64,000 nt of DNA from DATGUN01 sp035301285 (GCA_035301285.1 DATGUN010000024.1:1-64000), one strand, 5' to 3'; shown: positions 45,400 to 54,262, numbered from the stretch's first letter. Program-made: numbers and translations. The notes: generated from the letters alone by a model not told the origin.

Positions 45400-45529
45400 T
45401 GTCCTCATCCTGTCTTCTTGATCGTTTTCGATATGAACGCATTTTACCATAATAAGCGCAAAATAAAAACAAGCCCCACCGAAAATGAATCCGATGAAGC
45501 TTGTTCGTTGGAAATTTTAACGAAATCGA

Positions 45530-46138
45530 TTAGTTACCTGCTTTAATCCGTGAAGCAATATCCAATACACGTTTTGTTTGGACTTCAACAGCAGGTTTTA
45601 CATCGCGTTGCATATTGCCATCTGCATCAACAGTGACCGTTGTTCCGTACGGATTGCCACCTGTTGTGAAAAGGACTGGATCCGTATACCCTGGGGCAGC
45701 AATGATCGCACCCCAATGCATCATGGATGTATAAAGTGAAAGAAGAGCCGCTTCTTGTCCACCGTGATCATTTTGTGCAGAAGACATACCACTGACAACT
45801 TTGTTCACAAGTTTACCACTCGCCCAAAGTCCACCTTGAAGATCCAAGAACTGTTTCATTTGTGAAGCCATGTTACCAAAACGTGTCGCATAGCTGAAAA
45901 TAACGGCATCTGCCCATTCCAGATCTTCAGAGTTTGCTTCTTCAACCTCTGCAGTCGCATCGGCATGTTTTCTCCAAGCTGGGTTGGAATCAATTGCAAC
46001 ATCCGGTGCCAATTCCTGTACTTTGACAAGTCTTACATTGGTACCCGCATTTTTAGCTGTTTCCTCTGCCCATTTTGCTAATTGATAGTTCGTACCCGTT
46101 GCACTATAGTATACAATTGCCAAATTTACATTTTCCAT
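45530..46138 (-). CDS. wrbA: NAD(P)H:quinone oxidoreductase, type IV
   Basis: 202 aa with AAGGAG before ATG 46138. Flavodoxin-like FMN protein reducing quinones by two electrons. The FMN phosphate loop is YYSATGTNYQLA; WADAVIFSYATRFGNMASQMKQFLDLQGGLW and the TGGNPYG segment are the WrbA signature. A MhqR-type operator lies upstream (46278-46295) and a MhqR-like MarR gene precedes it, so it is probably induced by quinones. Confidence 0.92.
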   Translation of the reverse strand: MENVNLAIVYYSATGTNYQLAKWAEETAKNAGTNVRLVKVQELAPDVAIDSNPAWRKHADATAEVEEANSEDLEWADAVIFSYATRFGNMASQMKQFLDLQGGLWASGKLVNKVVSGMSSAQNDHGGQEAALLSLYTSMMHWGAIIAAPGYTDPVLFTTGGNPYGTTVTVDADGNMQRDVKPAVEVQTKRVLDIASRIKAGN

Positions 46139-46277
46139 GTTAAAAATCTCCTTTTGATTGATATTATTATACTCTCTTTAGTCAGAGAATATATACACAC
46201 ATGTTGCTTGCCATACCATTCAATACAGCATAAATGATGTCCTGCAACACCTCCAATTTTAATAGTACCATTTCATA

Positions 46278-46295
46278 TATCTCTAATTCAAGATA
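46278..46295. promoter_or_regulatory. MhqR-type operator before wrbA
   Basis: TATCTCTAATTCAAGATA, an imperfect palindrome with TATCT/AGATA arms, like the second site at 46868-46889 and like the B. subtilis MhqR box (ATCTcgaat-cgAGAT) as I recall it. It lies 140 bp upstream of wrbA. Confidence 0.6.
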
Positions 46296-46310
46296 AATGC
46301 TTGAAATAAT

Positions 46311-46332
46311 AATCCTTATGAAAATAAGGATT
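46311..46332 (-). terminator. hairpin between marR and wrbA
   Basis: AATCCTTAT-GAAA-ATAAGGATT stem; on the minus strand it is followed by ATTATTTC. It may weakly terminate the marR transcript. Confidence 0.5.
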
Positions 46333-46400
46333 ATGTTTAGCCTTTTGTATCTGGAGTCGGTTAAGGCCGATACCTGTTAGTTTCCTATCCAATCGTTAGT

Positions 46401-46853
46401 TTACAATTTTTCCACATACAGCCCCAACTTTTTCAACTGCTCGATCATGACTTTCTTTTCCTCCGTGTCCAATCCGGCAAATATTTCTTGGATTGCTTCA
46501 GCATGTTGCGGGAATACCTCGGCCATGAGTTCCTTCCCCTGTTTTGTGAGCATAGCATGAGTTATCCGGCGGTCATTGGGACAAGGTTTGCGCTCCAGCA
46601 GTTTCTTTTCTTCTAGTTTATCGACGACATACGTTATACTGCTGCTGGCAAGCAATACTTTATCCCCGATTTTCTGGATTGGCTGAGCTCCCTTGTTAAA
46701 CAGCAATTCAAGTACCGCAAATTCGGTTAAATTAAGCTGATGACTCCGTATATCCGCCTCAACTTTTTTTCTGACAGACTGTAAAGCACGTGTCAGTACA
46801 ACAAAAAGTTTCAGGGAAAGTTCATTATCCAATTCTTTTTCATCAGTAGTCAT
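46401..46853 (-). CDS. MarR-family repressor, MhqR-like
   Basis: 150 aa with AAGGAATG before ATG 46853. Winged helix: LNLTEFAVLELLFNKGAQPIQKIGDKVLLASSSITYVVDKLEEKKLLERKPCPNDRR, split by turns, matches the MhqR (catechol/quinone-sensing) subgroup. A MhqR-type palindrome lies 15 bp before its own start, giving autoregulation, and a second before wrbA. There are few Cys (one in KPCPNDRR), so a thiol switch is possible but not sure. Confidence 0.85.
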   Translation of the reverse strand: MTTDEKELDNELSLKLFVVLTRALQSVRKKVEADIRSHQLNLTEFAVLELLFNKGAQPIQKIGDKVLLASSSITYVVDKLEEKKLLERKPCPNDRRITHAMLTKQGKELMAEVFPQHAEAIQEIFAGLDTEEKKVMIEQLKKLGLYVEKL

Positions 46854-46867
46854 TCTATCATTCCTTC

Positions 46868-46889
46868 ATTATCTCGAATTAGAGATAAT
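46868..46889. promoter_or_regulatory. MhqR-type operator before the marR gene
   Basis: ATTATCTC-GAATTA-GAGATAAT: perfect 8-bp arms around 6 bp. It starts 15 bp upstream of the start codon of the MarR gene, within the expected promoter. Confidence 0.78.
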
Positions 46890-47047
46890 AATACACGATT
46901 TCCTTAACTTTGTCAACTATGATAAGCACTGAGTGTGAATGCATAAGAAAAAACACAAAACCTAAAAGATCCCTAAACGCCAATGTTTAATAGATTACTA
47001 AAGGTGGAAACAGAAAATAAATTCTTAAAATACGAGGAGTGTTTATT

Positions 47048-47302
47048 ATGAAAAAAAGAATAAGGCTCGGATTAACAACGTTAACGTTAGGGCTGGGATT
47101 ATTCATTTTCCCCCATTCACAAGTTCTCGCAGCAAATAAGACAAATTTAGGAAATGGTGTCTATTGTGGTGATACCTGGGAATCTTGTAACGTTCACTGG
47201 GACGAATATACTCAAAAAGCAGTAGATAGAGCTGTCGTAGCATACTCAACTGCCCTAGGACCAAATTATGGTGTTGGCGATTCAATTCAAAGCATTAAAT
47301 AA
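47048..47302 (+). CDS. putative Sec-exported pediocin-like (class IIa) bacteriocin
   Basis: 84 aa from ATG 47048 behind AGGAG. Residues 1-28 are a Sec signal peptide (Lys/Arg start, Leu-rich core, cleavage after VLA). The predicted mature peptide of 56 aa has GNGVYC at 35-40, a second Cys at 47 and N-V-H-W ending at Trp51, the class IIa 'YGNGV-x-C...C-x-V-x-W' box with Leu for Tyr and six residues between the Cys instead of four. An amphipathic helix (QKAVDRAVVAYSTAL) follows, as in pediocin. Sec export would resemble enterocin P. No immunity or ABC-export gene is next to it. Confidence 0.65.
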   Translation: MKKRIRLGLTTLTLGLGLFIFPHSQVLAANKTNLGNGVYCGDTWESCNVHWDEYTQKAVDRAVVAYSTALGPNYGVGDSIQSIK

Positions 47303-47549
47303 CCTCAAGCATTGCTCAAATAGGTTTTTGGACAGACAGTCCAATTCTGTGGAAATAGACTATACCACATCATTTTTTCAAGATGCTTTTTTTGTTTAAT
47401 TGGTCTAGACTAAACAATCCTTCTGCGTGAACCCATCAAAAAGTCATAAACGCCCCAGAGAATTTCAAAAAGGGTTGTTCATGACTTATAAGCATCGTGT
47501 CTCATAGCTGCTGTAGGGCTTTGAACCACTGCTTCGCAAGTACCATCAC

Positions 47550-48446
47550 TTACATTTGCTGCAGGCGTTCGATACGACTTTCCATCGGAGGGTGTGTTGC
47601 AAGCCAACTTTTCGCTTTTTTCTTACGCGACTTTCTCCCGAGTGGCATAGCGATATACATTGATGCCGTTGCTTTTTGGGCGTTCTTTACGTCGTGATCA
47701 TTTTGGCTGATTTTCGTTAAGGCATTGATCAGACCTTGTGGGTTACGCGTTAATTCAACAGCGGATGCATCCGCTAAATATTCCCTGTTCCGGGAGACGG
47801 CAAGTTGGACAAATTGGGCGGCAATTGGGGCCAAAATGATAAAAACCAACGCAATGATCATGATAATCGGGTTGGATTTCTTGTTCCCGCCGCCTCTTCT
47901 TCCACCACCAAAAAACAGCAGACGTGAACCAAAATGGGCGATCAGCACGATAACACCAACCAATGCAATACAAACCGTCATCAAACGAACATCATAATTT
48001 CGAATATGGGAAATTTCATGTGCGGCTACACCGGATAATTCTTCCCGATTCAAACGTTTAAGAAGTCCTGTCGTAAACGCGACTGACGCTTTTTCAGGTT
48101 TCGTCCCTGTTGCAAACGCATTGGGTGCCGGATCATTTACAATATAGACATCAGGCATTGGTATTCGTGCAGCCAGCGATAATTCTTCCACGACATCGAA
48201 TAATTGTGGATGATCTTCTTGTTTGATTTTTTTGGCTCCAGCCATGTTCAGCACTTGTGAGTTTGCTGTAGCATACGTCATTGGCACATAAATGGCGACA
48301 ATAATCAGTGTAATGATCAAACCGGTATATGGCGCTTCACTGAAAAAGTAGCCAATAGCCCATCCGATCGCCAAAACAAGAATACTGAACAACGTAATGA
48401 GCCACACTGTTTTTCGTTTATTTTGCAAAACCTGTTGATATAACAT
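47550..48446 (-). CDS. htpX: HtpX membrane metalloprotease
   Basis: 298 aa with GGAGG before ATG 48446. Two N-terminal membrane helices, then a zinc-protease core with HEISH (His143, Glu144, His147) and two further helices. Landmark: GVAAHEISHIRNYDVRLM; a third zinc ligand Glu is in SRNREYLADASAVELTRNP. HtpX degrades damaged membrane proteins. It is 12 bp downstream of lemA, the usual Bacillaceae pair. Confidence 0.92.
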   Translation of the reverse strand: MLYQQVLQNKRKTVWLITLFSILVLAIGWAIGYFFSEAPYTGLIITLIIVAIYVPMTYATANSQVLNMAGAKKIKQEDHPQLFDVVEELSLAARIPMPDVYIVNDPAPNAFATGTKPEKASVAFTTGLLKRLNREELSGVAAHEISHIRNYDVRLMTVCIALVGVIVLIAHFGSRLLFFGGGRRGGGNKKSNPIIMIIALVFIILAPIAAQFVQLAVSRNREYLADASAVELTRNPQGLINALTKISQNDHDVKNAQKATASMYIAMPLGRKSRKKKAKSWLATHPPMESRIERLQQM

Positions 48447-48458
48447 ACATGTCCTCCA

Positions 48459-49007
48459 CTAGAAAGTTACATTAGGAACTTCGCGATCTTCCTCAGGAAT
48501 CTGCAGTTGATCACGATGCTTGAAGTTTAACATACCGGCAATGATGACAGTTGGGAAAGATTCCCGCTTGATGTTATATTCGGCAATCGTTTTATTATAA
48601 AGTTGGCGTGAATAGGCCACTTTGTTTTCAGTTGTTGACAACTCTTCCTGCAAGTTAAGGAAATTTTGATTGGCCTTCAAGTCCGGATACGACTCTTTAA
48701 GTGCAAAGATTGATTTCAAAGCACCTTGAATTTGATTATCCGCATCGATCCGTTCCTGTGGTGTACCACTGACGAGCTGGTTTCGTGCCTGTATGACTTT
48801 TTCCAACGTTTCCTGTTCATGTGTGGCATATCCTTTAACCGTATTGACAAGATTCGGTATCAAATCATGACGACGTTTCAATTGCACATCGATCTGGCTC
48901 CACGATTCTTCAACCCAGTTGCGTAGTTTAATCAAGCCGTTGTAACTGACAACAACGTAAATGAACAGTAACACGACAACTGCAATTATAATAATTGTTG
49001 TAATCAT
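48459..49007 (-). CDS. lemA: LemA family protein
   Basis: 182 aa from ATG 49007 (AAGGG nine bases upstream); an ATG three codons earlier has no room for a site. One N-terminal membrane helix, then a helical bundle with the LemA signature YNGLIKLRNWVEESWSQIDVQLKRRHDLIPNLV (split by turns) and SRQLYNKTIAEYN. Function unknown. Forms an operon with htpX. Confidence 0.9.
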   Translation of the reverse strand: MITTIIIIAVVVLLFIYVVVSYNGLIKLRNWVEESWSQIDVQLKRRHDLIPNLVNTVKGYATHEQETLEKVIQARNQLVSGTPQERIDADNQIQGALKSIFALKESYPDLKANQNFLNLQEELSTTENKVAYSRQLYNKTIAEYNIKRESFPTVIIAGMLNFKHRDQLQIPEEDREVPNVTF

Positions 49008-49188
49008 TATGCTCATCCCTTCATTTTAATGCATTTACAAATGATACTTTTTAATTATAACATAACAGACATTAACTGGTCATGCAGGCTTGTATGATTT
49101 GTTCGCATTCGTTTGAAGCCTTTACAATAGTCTATGAATTGTTTCTGAAATCATTCTCGGAATCTTCATGATGCACTCCAGAAATTCT

Positions 49189-49239
49189 GTAAAAAGATGA
49201 CCCGGGGTGTGTACATGATTTTTAGCAATCCGGGTCATC
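49189..49239 (-). terminator. terminator of the acidic lipoprotein gene
   Basis: Minus strand GATGACCCGG pairs with CCGGGTCATC, followed by TTTTTACAG, 25 bp past the stop at 49264. Confidence 0.82.
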
Positions 49240-49263
49240 GTCTATTTCAAAGAAACAGTAAAG

Positions 49264-49767
49264 TCATTCAGCCTCTTCTTCTTCAAATTTATATTTATCC
49301 ATGATTTCTTCCCATTTTTCAGTTGCCTGCTCATCATAATCATCCGCTTCCGTCATGTGCTCTTCAGCATCATCGAACAATTCATCCGCTTCATCTTCGG
49401 AACCATCGAAGTAGACCTCATATGCTTCATTTTGAGTCTGAAATGCATCGTAGTAAGCATTGGCCCAACTGGAACGTAATTTATGATATTCCTTTGTTTC
49501 ATCTTCTTTTGGATCCTGGTCATCAAAGTATTCTTTGATTTCCTCAAGAATGGGTGTCAATTCATTTTTCTCAATCTCGTATTCATCTTCATCTGTTTCC
49601 GCACTTTCCATTTCCGTAAGTAATTGATTGATCTCCTCCATCTTTGGATTGGTAAAGTCGACAAAATCATTATGGTAATCAAGCAGTTCATCCGCTTCAG
49701 GGGTGCTGCAAGCGGCAAGTAATATCAACAATCCCCCACTGAGAAGAAGTAACCATTTCTTTTTCAT
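49264..49767 (-). CDS. acidic lipoprotein of unknown function
   Basis: 167 aa. Signal peptide and lipobox LAAC (Cys20). The mature part is helical and extremely rich in Asp/Glu, with little Lys or Arg, as expected for an exposed protein of a salt-tolerant organism. Pattern LLDYHNDFVDFTNPKMEE at the start suggests a helical bundle like YkyA/DUF-type cell-wall lipoproteins, but no family is certain. Monocistronic with its own terminator. Confidence 0.75.
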   Translation of the reverse strand: MKKKWLLLLSGGLLILLAACSTPEADELLDYHNDFVDFTNPKMEEINQLLTEMESAETDEDEYEIEKNELTPILEEIKEYFDDQDPKEDETKEYHKLRSSWANAYYDAFQTQNEAYEVYFDGSEDEADELFDDAEEHMTEADDYDEQATEKWEEIMDKYKFEEEEAE

Positions 49768-50060
49768 TTCTATAAAACTCCCTTTTAAATTATGTATTGA
49801 AAGTCATCGCTCTCACATAATATATTAGTAGAACAAGTTATCCGTCAACTGTTAACCTATTTTCACCATTTATGAACAGGTCTTTATACCTATTAAAATG
49901 GACTGATAATATCCTTTCGCTAACGACGTCACGGCAAAAAGTTGATTTTTGGACACCTTTTATAAGGTGACATAACGTAAATGTAAATTTTTACATATAA
50001 ACTAGGTACAATATATCATTTTTCCGTCATTTCACGACCGAGAAAATTATCAGCACTGTA
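49768..50060. other. A/T-rich intergenic region
   Basis: No gene seen. An imperfect palindrome CACCTTTTATAAGGTG lies at 49954-49969; its role is unknown. Confidence 0.35.
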
Positions 50061-50089
50061 TTGACATATTGGATAACTTCATGAATAAT
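50061..50089 (+). promoter_or_regulatory. promoter of the ABC-F leader
   Basis: TTGACA (50061-50066), 17-bp spacer, AATAAT (50084-50089). It starts a ~250-nt leader before the ABC-F gene. Confidence 0.75.
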
Positions 50090-50123
50090 GTAAATAACAT
50101 TTAAAAAGAGGTGACCCGAACGA

Positions 50124-50135
50124 ATGAAAAACTAA
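50124..50135 (+). CDS. three-codon upstream ORF (Met-Lys-Asn)
   Basis: ATG-AAA-AAC-TAA with GAGGTG ten bases upstream. Its stop lies inside the 5' arm (50132-50141) of the leader hairpin. Very short uORFs of this kind control ABC-F resistance genes: a ribosome stalled by the drug changes the fold of the leader. The peptide itself need have no function. Confidence 0.6.
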   Translation: MKN

Positions 50136-50317
50136 TCCTATTTTCAAAAAACATCGCTTATAGACGGAATCGGTAAACAGTAAGTACGATGCTGTTTTAT
50201 TTTCGTATGCTTATAAGCGATATTTGAGGGATAGGATTAGCTTTTTGCACGAGGACGAGGGATATCTCTATCGTTTTTGATGCATGCTTCCTATTCCAGA
50301 AATAGGAGGCATTTTTG
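50132..50317 (+). promoter_or_regulatory. attenuator leader of the Vga-like ABC-F gene
   Basis: CTAATCCTAT (50132-50141) pairs with ATAGGATTAG (50231-50240) ahead of CTTTTT, and ATCGCTTATA (50153-50162) pairs with TATAAGCGAT (50212-50221) inside it, forming a long terminator-like stem. A second hairpin, ATGCTTCCTATT with AATAGGAGGCAT (50284-50312), is followed by TTTT. TCCTATT and AATAGGA occur more than once, so alternative pairings, one with the gene's own ribosome site (50328-50334), are possible. Confidence 0.75.
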
Positions 50318-50344
50318 TGTCTCCAACAATAGGAGATGATATGT

Positions 50345-51928
50345 ATGCTATTACTGGAAGCGAACCATATTACACGTTACGTTCAAGATCGTTTGTTATT
50401 TGAATTCAAACATCTGGAAATCCATTCTGGAGATATCATTGGACTTGTCGGATGGAACGGGAGCGGCAAAACATCTTTGTTGGAAATCCTTTCGGGTATC
50501 AAAGAGCCCGATGGTGGGACCATCCACAGATATGACTCTTGTTTGCTCCTTCCACAGTTAAAAGAAACAACGTCAACGAAAAGTGGAGGCGAAATAACAC
50601 AAGCGGCCATTGACCGATGTGTGGCGAAAAAACCTGCCGTTCTTTTGGCAGATGAGCCAACAACAAACCTGGATACGGACCACATCGAAAAATTGGAAAG
50701 TATGTTCAAGCGCTGGCAAGGGGCGCTTGTCATCGTCTCCCATGACCGTGCTTTTCTAGATGTTCTCTGTCAAAAGGTATGGGAGCTCTCCGATGGATCA
50801 CTTAGTGAATATAAAGGGAATTACTCCGCCTACAAGGCACAGAGAGACCTGGAAATAAAACAACAGCAAGAAGCTTACGACGAATATGTCAAAAAGAAAA
50901 AGCAATTGGAGCAAGCCCTTCATTTAAAGGACCAACAAGCAGAACGAGCAACTAAAAAGCCTAAAAACCTGAGTGGATCGGAAATAAACGCAAAAGGAGC
51001 TAAGCCATATTTTGCAAAAAAGCAAAAAAAGTTATATCAAGAGCGAAAAGCAATGGAATCACGTATCGAACAACTGGAAAAGGTCGATAAAGTGTGGGAA
51101 TCCTCACCCATCAAAATGGACATTCCAGAGGCTGAAACATTGAATGGCCGGATAATACTGCGATTAGCTGATGTCACGGCATATGCTGGAAATCGTACGC
51201 TATGGGAACATGCTTCAATAGATATAACGAGTGGTGATAAAGTGGCCATCATCGGTCCCAACGGAAGCGGAAAAACGACTCTTATTCGAAAGATAATGCA
51301 AAAAGACATAGGCATTACACTATCACCTGCTGTCAGAATCGGCTATTTCAGTCAAAACCTCGATATATTGAATACGGATGCAAGCATTTTAGAAAATGTC
51401 ATGGAAACATCCATTCATGATGAGACCCTTATTCGTATTGTTCTGGCGCGTTTACGATTCTTCCGTGATGATGTCCATAAAAAGGTGAATGTATTAAGTG
51501 GGGGTGAACGTGTCAAAGTCGCGTTCGCCAGAATCTTCTTGAGTGATATCAACATGCTTATTCTAGATGAACCAACAAATTTTCTTGATATCGATACCAT
51601 GGAAGCACTGGAAGGGCTACTGAAGAACTATGAAGGCACACTTCTATTTGTTTCCCACGATCGACGTTTCATTGACCAGATCGCCACTCGGATCGTGTCG
51701 ATCGATAACCAGAAACTGAATGTATTTAACGGAACATACCAAGCGTATAAAGAATACGTTCCACAAACAGGTCATCCGCTGGAAGACGATCTACTTGTGC
51801 TAGAAGCAAAGATTTCCGAAGTATTAGGTAAGCTCAGCATCGATCCATCAGATGAATTGGAAGCACATTTCCAAGAGCTTTTATCGCAAAAGAAACATCT
51901 GGAAGAAAAAGCTCATGACCGTGATTGA
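50345..51928 (+). CDS. ABC-F ribosomal protection protein, Vga/VmlR-like
   Basis: 527 aa from ATG 50345 (AGGAG nine bases upstream); the N-terminus aligns with Vga(A) (LLLEANHITRYVQDRLLFE). Two ATPase domains without membrane helices: Walker A GLVGWNGSGKTS and IIGPNGSGKTT, signatures STKSGGE and VLSGGE, Walker B LLADEPTTNLD and LILDEPTNFLD. The linker has RATKKPKNLSGSEINAKGAKPY, as in Vga. Such proteins free ribosomes from lincosamides, streptogramin A and pleuromutilins. Its leader looks drug-responsive. Confidence 0.9.
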   Translation: MLLLEANHITRYVQDRLLFEFKHLEIHSGDIIGLVGWNGSGKTSLLEILSGIKEPDGGTIHRYDSCLLLPQLKETTSTKSGGEITQAAIDRCVAKKPAVLLADEPTTNLDTDHIEKLESMFKRWQGALVIVSHDRAFLDVLCQKVWELSDGSLSEYKGNYSAYKAQRDLEIKQQQEAYDEYVKKKKQLEQALHLKDQQAERATKKPKNLSGSEINAKGAKPYFAKKQKKLYQERKAMESRIEQLEKVDKVWESSPIKMDIPEAETLNGRIILRLADVTAYAGNRTLWEHASIDITSGDKVAIIGPNGSGKTTLIRKIMQKDIGITLSPAVRIGYFSQNLDILNTDASILENVMETSIHDETLIRIVLARLRFFRDDVHKKVNVLSGGERVKVAFARIFLSDINMLILDEPTNFLDIDTMEALEGLLKNYEGTLLFVSHDRRFIDQIATRIVSIDNQKLNVFNGTYQAYKEYVPQTGHPLEDDLLVLEAKISEVLGKLSIDPSDELEAHFQELLSQKKHLEEKAHDRD

Positions 51929-52131
51929 CACGGCGTCATGGGCTTCTTCCATTTCTTCAAACCCACAATTTGATCTGACCTCAATTATTTTGTTTATGTT
52001 TTTTTAATGTATCGTGAAGAAAGTTTATCCGATTGCAACCACTGACGTATTAAACTGTCCATATGGAATGTATTTTCAGAATTGAACCATCCTAAAAATA
52101 ATGATACTCCACGAGTGAAAGCAGGTTCCAT

Positions 52132-53373
52132 ATGAAGAAGACCAATGACGAACGTATAGACCAAACAACAAAAAAGAAACGTCTGACATCCAATTATAAT
52201 CACGTTAAAATAATGATCGGTGCCGCTTTTCTCATGGCCACTTCTGCAATCGGCCCTGGAACGGTGACACAGGTTGCCGTTTTTACCGAATCGCTTTTGA
52301 CCAGTTTCGGTTTTGTCATCATCATTGCTGCTCTTTTGAATATAGGTGCTCAAGTCAACATCTGGCGGATTATATCCGTTTCGAAAATGCGCGGTCAAGA
52401 TATCGCCAACGCTGTCTTGCCGGGGCTCGGTTATTTTGTCACATTTCTGATCATCATTGGTGGCGTCGCCTTTAATATGGGAAATCTCGCTGGGGCAGGA
52501 CTCGGTTTGAATGCATTGTTGGGAATCCCTCCAAACGTTGGTGCATCGATCACGGCCATCATTTGTATATTTGTCTTTTTGTCGAAAGAAGCAGGTCTTG
52601 CCATGGACTTCATCGTCCGTTGGCTTGGGGTATTGATGATTTTATTGACAGCCTATGTCGTGTTTTCAAGCAACCCGCCCATCAAAGAAGCTGCCCTTGA
52701 TGCTGTCTTTCCCATGGAATTAAGTTTCTATGCCATCATCACAATCGTTGGTGGAACAGTTGGTGGATTTATTACATTTGCCGGTGCTCATCGCCTATTG
52801 GACGCTGGGATTACCGGACAGGAAAATTTAAAAAAAGTGAATAAGTCCTCTATATCAGGAATAGCGGTCACTGCTATAATGCATATACTCCTTTATTTGG
52901 CCGTACTCGGTGTTGTGACAAAAGGAATAGCACTTGATCCATCCAATCCGACTGCCTCTGCATTTTTTCATGCAGCGGGTGAAGTTGGTTACAGGCTGTT
53001 CGGACTCGTTCTATGGGCCGCTGGGATTACGTCTGCGATTGGCGCAGCTTATACGACGGTTTCCTTTTTCACAAGTTTCCACGAAAAGCTTGAAAAGTAC
53101 CGCAAGCTATGGATCATCATCTTCCTGGCGTCTACATGCACCATGCTTATCACCATCGGACGGCCTGTGTTATTGCTTATCTTGGCAAGTTCGTTCAACG
53201 GAATCATTTTACCGATTACACTGCTATCCATATTGCTCGCGGCACACAACAAGAAGATTGTCGGAGATTATAAACACCCTGTCTGGCTAACCATCTTTGG
53301 TGGTATCGTTGTCATCGTTGGGGGATACTTTTCAGTCATTACCCTTATGGAAGAAATCCCGAAACTATTTTGA
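52132..53373 (+). CDS. Nramp-related transporter (YcsG-like)
   Basis: 413 aa with 11 membrane helices. Belongs to the NRAMP superfamily, but the TM1 metal motif DPGN of true Mn2+/Fe2+ transporters reads IGPGTVTQ here, and the TM6 MPH motif is absent. This variant class includes B. subtilis YcsG, usually encoded with 5-oxoprolinase genes. None are nearby here. Manganese transport is therefore unlikely; the substrate is unknown. Ribosome site is weak (GCAGG). Confidence 0.8.
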   Translation: MKKTNDERIDQTTKKKRLTSNYNHVKIMIGAAFLMATSAIGPGTVTQVAVFTESLLTSFGFVIIIAALLNIGAQVNIWRIISVSKMRGQDIANAVLPGLGYFVTFLIIIGGVAFNMGNLAGAGLGLNALLGIPPNVGASITAIICIFVFLSKEAGLAMDFIVRWLGVLMILLTAYVVFSSNPPIKEAALDAVFPMELSFYAIITIVGGTVGGFITFAGAHRLLDAGITGQENLKKVNKSSISGIAVTAIMHILLYLAVLGVVTKGIALDPSNPTASAFFHAAGEVGYRLFGLVLWAAGITSAIGAAYTTVSFFTSFHEKLEKYRKLWIIIFLASTCTMLITIGRPVLLLILASSFNGIILPITLLSILLAAHNKKIVGDYKHPVWLTIFGGIVVIVGGYFSVITLMEEIPKLF

Positions 53374-53520
53374 GGCGTATACATCTAGGGATGGCACAGA
53401 AATGACAATCTATCAGCAAAAATACATTAAATCATCTTCCCTTACACATATAAAACTGATAATATAAAAGACGAGTAAACGATACTTCTCGTAATGGATG
53501 AGTGAAAGAAGGATAACAAA

Positions 53521-54231
53521 ATGAGAACAAAGACATTATCAGCCATGCCATTTTTAGTGATTGGTTTTTTATTTTTACTCTTGTTCGGAATCGTGACATG
53601 GGGGGTACTTTTTGACAGCAGTTGGGTCACGACATTCGATATATCGTGGATAGACCGGATTCAGTCACATGTATCGGAAGGAACAACCTCCTTTATCATG
53701 AAAGCAACCGAACTCGGGAATTTGAAGGTCATTATTCTTTTGACCGTGATCAGTATCATTATATTATTCATCATGAAGAAATACGCAGAAGGGCTTTGGC
53801 TTGGTGGCACTATGCTCCTATGCAGTGCTGTTGCTGTCAAGGTTTTAAAGTCTGTTATTGATCGAGACCGTCCGGAAATCTTGCAACTCGTTGTGAAGAC
53901 GAATGAAAGCTTTCCAAGTGGTCATTCAGTCGGGACAACCATCTTTTTTGGGCTGATTGCGCTTATCGCTGTCCTATCCACCATTAGCGTATGGAAAAAA
54001 TGGGTCATCAGTCTATTATGTTTGGCATTTATTTTCTTTATTTTTGCCACACGTATTTATTTGGGTGTTCATTACCCGACAGACGTCATTGGTGGGTTCT
54101 TTTTCGGGATGGCGTCACTATGGATATCAATCGGAGTCTATATTCTTGTCCGCATGCCACTGCGCGAGTTTTTGGAGAAAATAGGACTACACGACAAGAG
54201 CACAGCATTTGTCAGAGAAAAAAGCTATTAA
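53521..54231 (+). CDS. PAP2-family membrane phosphatase
   Basis: 236 aa with six membrane helices and GAAGGA before ATG 53521. The three phosphatase motifs are present: KVLKSVIDRDRP, PSGHS and RIYLGVHYPTDVIGG, with catalytic His in each of the last two. Enzymes of this layout dephosphorylate undecaprenyl diphosphate or phosphatidylglycerol phosphate; which one cannot be told. Confidence 0.9.
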   Translation: MRTKTLSAMPFLVIGFLFLLLFGIVTWGVLFDSSWVTTFDISWIDRIQSHVSEGTTSFIMKATELGNLKVIILLTVISIIILFIMKKYAEGLWLGGTMLLCSAVAVKVLKSVIDRDRPEILQLVVKTNESFPSGHSVGTTIFFGLIALIAVLSTISVWKKWVISLLCLAFIFFIFATRIYLGVHYPTDVIGGFFFGMASLWISIGVYILVRMPLREFLEKIGLHDKSTAFVREKSY

Positions 54232-54233
54232 AA

Positions 54234-54262
54234 AATGCGCCCATCCTGGTGGGCGCATTCTA
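54234..54262 (+). terminator. terminator after the PAP2 gene
   Basis: Perfect 10-bp stem AATGCGCCCA with TGGGCGCATT, followed by CTATTT; the T-tract is weak. The region 54263-54482 holds no gene; an inverted AAGAAC/GTTCTT pair lies at about 54273-54313. Confidence 0.75.

Noticed and set aside
47303..47549. Immunity gene for the bacteriocin candidate
   Set aside because: The largest plausible frame is about 15 codons and no ribosome site precedes it.
49954..49969. Palindrome CACCTTTTATAAGGTG as a metal-repressor box
   Set aside because: The arms are only six bases, it matches no box that I can name, and it is ~100 bp upstream of the ABC-F promoter.
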